A stretch of DNA of 64,000 bases from the NCBI GenBank assembly GCA_963841105.1, contig CAWJCB010000009.1, positions 186,001 through 250,000 on the forward strand, in the 5' to 3' direction. Of the stretch, positions 60,499 through 64,000 are shown piece by piece (position 1 is the first letter of the stretch; every line of letters starts with the position of its first letter). The notes beneath the pieces were generated by a model. That model saw nothing but the letters and a program-made list of their open reading frames with translations. It made no database searches and had not been told where the DNA came from. This stretch comes from VAZQ01 sp963841105 (GTDB lineage Bacteria > Pseudomonadota > Alphaproteobacteria > Rhizobiales > Xanthobacteraceae). The position numbers and the translations under genes were made by a program.

Positions 60499-61032
60499 CT
60501 ACTTCTTCTTGCCTTCCTTGCGGAAGATGTATTCGCCGGCGTATTTGACGCCCTTGCCTTTGTACGGCTCGGGCTTGCGGAAGGAGCGGATGACGGCGGC
60601 CACATGGCCAACCTTCTGACCGTCGATACCGCTCACCACGACTTCCGTCGGTCTTGGCGTGGCTATCGTGATACCCTCCGGGATGGAATAGCTGATATCG
60701 TGGCTGTATCCGAGTTGGAGCTGCAGGTTTTTCCCCTGCACCGCGGCACGATATCCTACGCCAGTGATCTCCAATCGCCGCTCGAAGCCCTTGGTGACGC
60801 CGGTCATCACGTTCGCGAGCAGCGCGCGGTAGGTTCCCCACATTGCACGGGCGCGCTTCGTATCGGTGCGCGGGTCGACCCTGATTTCATTGCCCTCGAC
60901 CTTTGCAGCCACATCCCCATGCAGCGCAACATCAAGCATGCCTTTCGGCCCTTTCACCTTGACGATCTGACCGTTCACGCTCGCGGTGACGCCGGAGGGG
61001 ATTGCAACAGGCTTTTTTCCGACACGTGACAT
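60499..61032 (-). CDS. rplF: 50S ribosomal protein L6
   Basis: The 177-residue protein starts M-S-R-V-G-K-K-P-V-A-I-P-S-G-V and has G-V-G-Y-R-A-A-V-Q-G-K and P-E-P-Y-K-G-K-G-V-K-Y-A-G-E, standard L6. ATG 61032 is right at the family start; the frame opens further to 61098 across the rpsH gap. Confidence 0.96.
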   Translation of the reverse strand: MSRVGKKPVAIPSGVTASVNGQIVKVKGPKGMLDVALHGDVAAKVEGNEIRVDPRTDTKRARAMWGTYRALLANVMTGVTKGFERRLEITGVGYRAAVQGKNLQLQLGYSHDISYSIPEGITIATPRPTEVVVSGIDGQKVGHVAAVIRSFRKPEPYKGKGVKYAGEYIFRKEGKKK

Positions 61033-61045
61033 GATTTGGTTCCGT

Positions 61046-61445
61046 TCAGAAAACAGTGCAGAGAATTTCTCCGCCAACGTTCTTGTCGCGGGCGTCATGG
61101 TCCGCCATCACCCCTTTCGGAGTCGAAAGGATCGCAACACCCAGTCCGTTATTGACGCGCGGCAAGGCCCTCACAGACGCATAAACCCGCCGGCCTGGCT
61201 TCGACACGCGCGAGATTCTCGCGAATCACCGGTTCGCCATCGAAATATTTCAGCTCGATCTCGAGTTCCTTGCGGCCGTTTGAATGCTCCACCGATGCAT
61301 AGCCGCGGATGAACCCTTCCGTCTTGAGCACATCGAGCACGCTCAGCCGCAGCCGCGACGCAGGCGTGGAGACCTTGGGCTTATTGCGCATTTGCGCGTT
61401 GTGAATGCGCGCGATCATGTCACCGAGCGGATCATTCATCGCCAT
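61046..61445 (-). CDS. rpsH: 30S ribosomal protein S8, one-base frameshift as given
   Basis: The first 74 or so residues are S8: M-A-M-N-D-P-L-G-D-M-I-A-R-I-H-N-A-Q, then E-L-E-I-E-L-K-Y-F-D-G-E-P-V-I-R. One extra base at 61215-61216 then shifts the frame. Reading past it gives S-R-V-S-K-P-G-R-R-V-Y-A, L-P-R-V-N-N-G-L-G-V-A-I-L-S-T-P-K-G and G-G-E-I-L-C-T-V-F with a TGA at 61046-61048. Total length, 400 bases, is exactly 132 codons, one stop and one extra base. S8 is essential and single copy, so a sequence error is much more likely than a real mutation. The site lies at the centre of the palindrome cgcgaga-t-tctcgcg. Confidence 0.92.
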
Positions 61446-61459
61446 TTGCTCGATCCTCC

Positions 61460-61765
61460 CTACCAGCTCGACTTGACGAGACCAGGGATCAATCCTTTAG
61501 AGCCAAGCTCCCGCAACGCGATCCGCGACAGCTTGTGCTTGCGATAGTAGCCGCGCGGCCGGCCTGACATTTCGCATCGATTACGGACACGGGTCTCCGA
61601 CGAATTGCGCGGCAGCTCCGCGAGCTTGAGCGTCGCTGCGAAGCGTTCTTCCATCGGCTTGCTCTTGTCGCGCGCGATTGCTCGCAGCCGAGAGCGCCGG
61701 CCGGAATATCTCTTGCTCAGCCGTCGCCGCCTGTTGTTCTTCTCGATTGAGCTCTTCTTCGCCAT
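61460..61765 (-). CDS. rpsN: 30S ribosomal protein S14
   Basis: The 101-residue protein starts M-A-K-K-S-S-I-E-K-N-N-R-R-R-R and has R-C-E-M-S-G-R-P-R-G-Y-Y-R-K-H-K-L-S-R and G-L-I-P-G-L-V-K-S-S-W. It is the long, zinc-free S14 form. Between rplE and rpsH as expected. Confidence 0.96.
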   Translation of the reverse strand: MAKKSSIEKNNRRRRLSKRYSGRRSRLRAIARDKSKPMEERFAATLKLAELPRNSSETRVRNRCEMSGRPRGYYRKHKLSRIALRELGSKGLIPGLVKSSW

Positions 61766-61800
61766 CAATATCTCCTGGCCTTCCGCGCTTGCGGATGCCC

Positions 61801-62547
61801 TTACTGCCGGAACGGGAAGTTGAACGCCGTCAACAGCGCGCGCGCTTCATTGTCCGATTTGGCGCTGGTGCATACGGTGATGTCCATTCCCCAAATATCG
61901 GCTGCCTTATCGTAGTCGATCTCGGGGAAGATGATGTGTTCCTTGATGCCGAGGGTATAGTTTCCTCCGCCGTCGAAACTCTTAGGTGACAGACCACGGA
62001 AGTCACGCACGCGCGGCAGCGCGATATTGACCAGCCGGTCCATGAACTCGTACATGCGAGTCTTGCGCAGCGTCACCTTGCAGCCGATGGCCTGGCCGTC
62101 ACGCACCTTGAAGGTCGCAATCGACTTCCTCGCCTTGGTGATCACCGCCCTTTGGCCGGCGATCAGTCCAAGATCATTAGCGGCCGCTTCCACCTTCTTG
62201 CGATCACTGACGCCCTCTCCGATGCCCATATTGACGACAATCTTCTCGATCACCGGCACTTCAAGCCGGCTTTTGTATCCGAACTGCTCGGAGAGTTTCT
62301 GGCGAATGACTTCGTCGAAATAGACCCGCAAACGCGGCGTGACACGCTCTTGCGATGGTGGCGGCGGGGCGCCCTGCTCTGCGCGCTCGTCCGGCGCCCG
62401 CTCAGCCTTGCCGGACTTTTGCGCCTTTGCCGCCGCTTGCGTCTTCTCGCTCTTTGGTGGCCGCGCGACCTTGTCCGGTTTCTCTGGTTTTCCCGGCTTG
62501 CCGGCTTTCTCGGATTTCGGCTTGCTCTTCTTGTCGGCGTCAGCCAT
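61801..62547 (-). CDS. rplE: 50S ribosomal protein L5 with long N-terminal extension
   Basis: The protein has 248 residues. The last 180 are normal L5: T-P-R-L-R-V-Y-F-D-E-V-I, then I-V-V-N-M-G-I-G-E-G, and R-M-Y-E-F-M-D-R-L-V-N-I-A-L-P-R-V-R-D-F-R-G. The first 68 or so (M-A-D-A-D-K-K-S-K-P-K-S-E-K) are rich in Lys, Pro and Ala and end in a P-P-P-P run. Usual bacterial L5 has 178-187 residues. No later ATG/GTG start lies near the domain with a better ribosome site, and the ATG at 62547 follows a tgagatcg spacer from rplX by four bases, so the extension is probably translated. L5 binds 5S rRNA and the tRNA elbow. Confidence 0.92.
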   Translation of the reverse strand: MADADKKSKPKSEKAGKPGKPEKPDKVARPPKSEKTQAAAKAQKSGKAERAPDERAEQGAPPPPSQERVTPRLRVYFDEVIRQKLSEQFGYKSRLEVPVIEKIVVNMGIGEGVSDRKKVEAAANDLGLIAGQRAVITKARKSIATFKVRDGQAIGCKVTLRKTRMYEFMDRLVNIALPRVRDFRGLSPKSFDGGGNYTLGIKEHIIFPEIDYDKAADIWGMDITVCTSAKSDNEARALLTAFNFPFRQ

Positions 62548-62866
62548 CGATCTCAACTCCCGAGCGCTTGGCAAATCGCACCTTGCGCCGCTGCTCACCG
62601 TCGCCAACGAACTTGAATCCCACCCGCGTCGGCTTGCCGTCTTTGGGATCGGCGAGGGCGAGATTGGACAGGTGCACCGCCGCCTCTTTCGAGATTCGTC
62701 CGCCCTCCTGCTGCGGTGTCTGCTTCTGGTGGCGCTTGACCATGTTGACGCCGCGCACGACGGCACGGTCATGCGCCACGCGAACCTCGATCACTTCGCC
62801 GGTGCGGCCCTTGTCGCGTCCGGCCATCACGATCACCTTGTCGCCCTTGCGGATCTTTGCCGCCAT
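62540..62866 (-). CDS. rplX: 50S ribosomal protein L24
   Basis: The 108-residue protein shows K-I-R-K-G-D-K-V-I-V-M-A-G-R-D-K-G-R-T-G-E-V, the KOW motif of L24, and R-K-V-R-F-A-K-R-S-G. ATG 62866 shares one base with the rplN stop (TGATG). The end overlaps the rplE start by eight bases. Confidence 0.95.
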   Translation of the reverse strand: MAAKIRKGDKVIVMAGRDKGRTGEVIEVRVAHDRAVVRGVNMVKRHQKQTPQQEGGRISKEAAVHLSNLALADPKDGKPTRVGFKFVGDGEQRRKVRFAKRSGVEIDG

Positions 62867-63234
62867 CACAGCACCTCCGGCGCCAGCGAAATGATCTTCA
62901 TATGGTTTTTCGCACGCAGCTCACGCGGGACGGGTCCGAATATGCGCGTGCCGACCGGCTCCATCTGCGGATTGATGAGAACCGCCGCGTTGCGGTCGAA
63001 CCGGATGATGGAACCATCAGGGCGCTTGATATCCTTTGAGATGCGCACCACCACCGCCTTCATGACCTCGCCCTTTTTCACCCGTCCGCGGGGAATGGCT
63101 TCCTTCACCGAGACGACGATCACATCACCGATAGTGGCGTATTTGCGCTTCGATCCGCCCAGCACCTTGATGCACATGACACGGCGCGCGCCGGAATTGT
63201 CCGCGACATCGAGATTGGTCTGCATCTGAATCAT
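62866..63234 (-). CDS. rplN: 50S ribosomal protein L14
   Basis: The 122-residue protein starts M-I-Q-M-Q-T-N-L-D-V-A-D-N-S-G-A-R-R and has A-V-V-V-R-I-S-K-D-I-K-R-P-D-G-S and F-D-R-N-A-A-V-L-I-N, classic L14. The ATG at 63234 gives the universal length. Confidence 0.97.
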   Translation of the reverse strand: MIQMQTNLDVADNSGARRVMCIKVLGGSKRKYATIGDVIVVSVKEAIPRGRVKKGEVMKAVVVRISKDIKRPDGSIIRFDRNAAVLINPQMEPVGTRIFGPVPRELRAKNHMKIISLAPEVL

Positions 63235-63269
63235 GACGCTATCCTCACCGCTTCGCTCTCGCGTCGCGC

Positions 63270-63518
63270 TCACATGGCCTTCTTCTTCTCACCCTGGACC
63301 ACTTCCCAGCGTTTAAGCTTGGAGATCGGACGGCGCTCCTCGATCCAGACCATGTCTCCGACGTGGTGCGCGTTGCCCGCATCGTGGGCATAGTATTTTT
63401 TGGTGCGCCGCACCGTCTTCTTCATGACCGGATGGGTGAACCGGCGCTCCACGCGCACCACCACGGTCTTATCCTGCTTGTCGCTGACGACGACGCCTTG
63501 CAGCGTGCGCTTCGGCAT
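63270..63518 (-). CDS. rpsQ: 30S ribosomal protein S17
   Basis: The 82-residue protein shows G-V-V-V-S-D-K-Q-D-K-T-V-V-V-R-V-E-R-R-F-T-H and D-M-V-W-I-E-E-R-R-P-I-S-K-L-K-R-W, the S17 OB-fold signatures. It begins four bases after rpmC. Confidence 0.95.
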   Translation of the reverse strand: MPKRTLQGVVVSDKQDKTVVVRVERRFTHPVMKKTVRRTKKYYAHDAGNAHHVGDMVWIEERRPISKLKRWEVVQGEKKKAM

Positions 63519-63521
63519 TTC

Positions 63522-63752
63522 TCAACTACTCCGGCTTGGCTTTGCGGTCGCGCGCCCCGGCTCTCCAGCGCGCTTTTGGGCGGCAATCGTCTTGCTGCGG
63601 GCGATATCGCGGCGAACCTGCCGCACGCGCGCGGTGTTCTCCAGCTGGCCGGTGGCGCGCTGAAAGCGCAGATTGAACCGCTCTTTCTTGAGCTTGAGCA
63701 CCTCATCGTCGAGCTGATCGACGGTCATGGAGCGGAGATCACCAGGTTTCAT
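63522..63752 (-). CDS. rpmC: 50S ribosomal protein L29
   Basis: The 76-residue protein shows L-R-S-M-T-V-D-Q-L-D-D-E-V-L-K-L-K-K-E-R-F-N and T-A-R-V-R-Q-V-R-R-D-I-A-R, the L29 helical hairpin. ATG 63752 is used. A short Arg/Ser tail after residue 65 is slightly longer than usual. Confidence 0.94.
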   Translation of the reverse strand: MKPGDLRSMTVDQLDDEVLKLKKERFNLRFQRATGQLENTARVRQVRRDIARSKTIAAQKRAGEPGRATAKPSRSS

Positions 63753-63765
63753 TGTCGACTCCCAG

Positions 63766-64000
63766 CTACTCCGCGATGCGTTCGATAAAGCGCGTCTTGA
63801 TCGGCAGCTTGGCCGCTGCAAGACTGAGAGCCTCGCGCGCAAGCGCCTCGGTCACCCCGTCGATCTCAAACAGAACGCGGCCCGGCTTGACACGAGCGAC
63901 CCAGAATTCCGGCGCGCCCTTGCCGGAGCCCATGCGCACTTCGAGCGGTTTTTTCGATACCGGGACATCCGGATAAATGCGGATCCAGACGCGTCCTGCC
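63766..64000 (-). CDS. rplP: 50S ribosomal protein L16 (5' partial)
   Basis: The visible 77 C-terminal residues read V-W-I-R-I-Y-P-D-V-P-V-S-K-K-P, then R-M-G-S-G-K-G-A-P-E-F-W-V-A-R-V-K-P-G-R, and end F-I-E-R-I-A-E before a TAG at 63766-63768. The G-S-G-K-G strip marks L16. The N-terminus lies beyond the window edge. Confidence 0.95.
   Translation of the reverse strand, partial: AGRVWIRIYPDVPVSKKPLEVRMGSGKGAPEFWVARVKPGRVLFEIDGVTEALAREALSLAAAKLPIKTRFIERIAE

Noticed and set aside
1..64000. Search for tRNA, rRNA, transposase, integrase or phage genes
   Set aside because: None was recognised by eye in either strand; a covariance-model or profile search could still find a short RNA.

Overview
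The window looks like chromosomal DNA of a GC-rich alphaproteobacterium of the order Hyphomicrobiales (Rhizobiales). The evidence is the gene order rplQ - DegP-type protease - rarA - rluC next to the ribosomal cluster, the pairing of an ATP12-family chaperone with a propionyl-CoA carboxylase beta chain, and alphaproteobacterial RpoA, L17 and SecY sequences. No rRNA, tRNA, CRISPR array, transposase or phage gene was seen.

Region 1 (1-33.4 kb) is a large surface-polysaccharide/LPS island with genes on both strands. It holds the end of a nonulosonate (sialic/pseudaminic acid type) synthase and a fused cytidylyltransferase-aminotransferase. It also holds a capsule-type enzyme, a CheR-like methyltransferase, a formyltransferase, a phytanoyl-CoA dioxygenase-like gene, a hexapeptide acyltransferase and a MurJ-like flippase. 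Further on are two acyltransferase-3 proteins, a pyruvyl transferase, several methyltransferases, a UDP-GlcNAc 2-epimerase remnant, a CapD-like epimerase/dehydratase, a polysaccharide deacetylase and an O-antigen ligase. The heptose/core part has hldE, three heptosyltransferases (waaC, waaF and a third), two family-2 glycosyltransferases and an FkbM methyltransferase. Together they would make, modify, flip and ligate a decorated O-antigen or capsule onto a heptose-containing core. The island carries many palindromic repeats, one of them inside a reading frame.

Region 2 (33.5-50 kb) is mixed metabolic and accessory DNA: propionyl-CoA carboxylase beta chain, an ATP12-like chaperone, and a three-gene 2-oxoacid:ferredoxin oxidoreductase cluster. 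It also has a 1342-residue predicted exported TPR-CHAT protein, a decayed HigB next to an intact HigA, a TctC-type solute-binding protein divergent from an amidohydrolase, and small secreted proteins.

Region 3 (49.8-64 kb, minus strand) is housekeeping. In transcription order it reads rplP (partial), rpmC, rpsQ, rplN, rplX, rplE, rpsN, rpsH, rplF, rplR, rpsE, rpmD, rplO, secY, adk, rpsM, rpsK, rpoA, rplQ, then a DegP-like protease, rarA and rluC. L5 has an unusual Lys/Pro/Ala-rich N-terminal extension of about 68 residues, and two gaps in the operon carry opposed 7-nt repeat arrays.

A caution applies throughout: at least seven genes are frameshifted as given, including the essential rpsH. 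Some or most of these shifts are therefore probably sequence errors, although the UDP-GlcNAc epimerase (five +1 shifts) and higB may be genuinely decayed.
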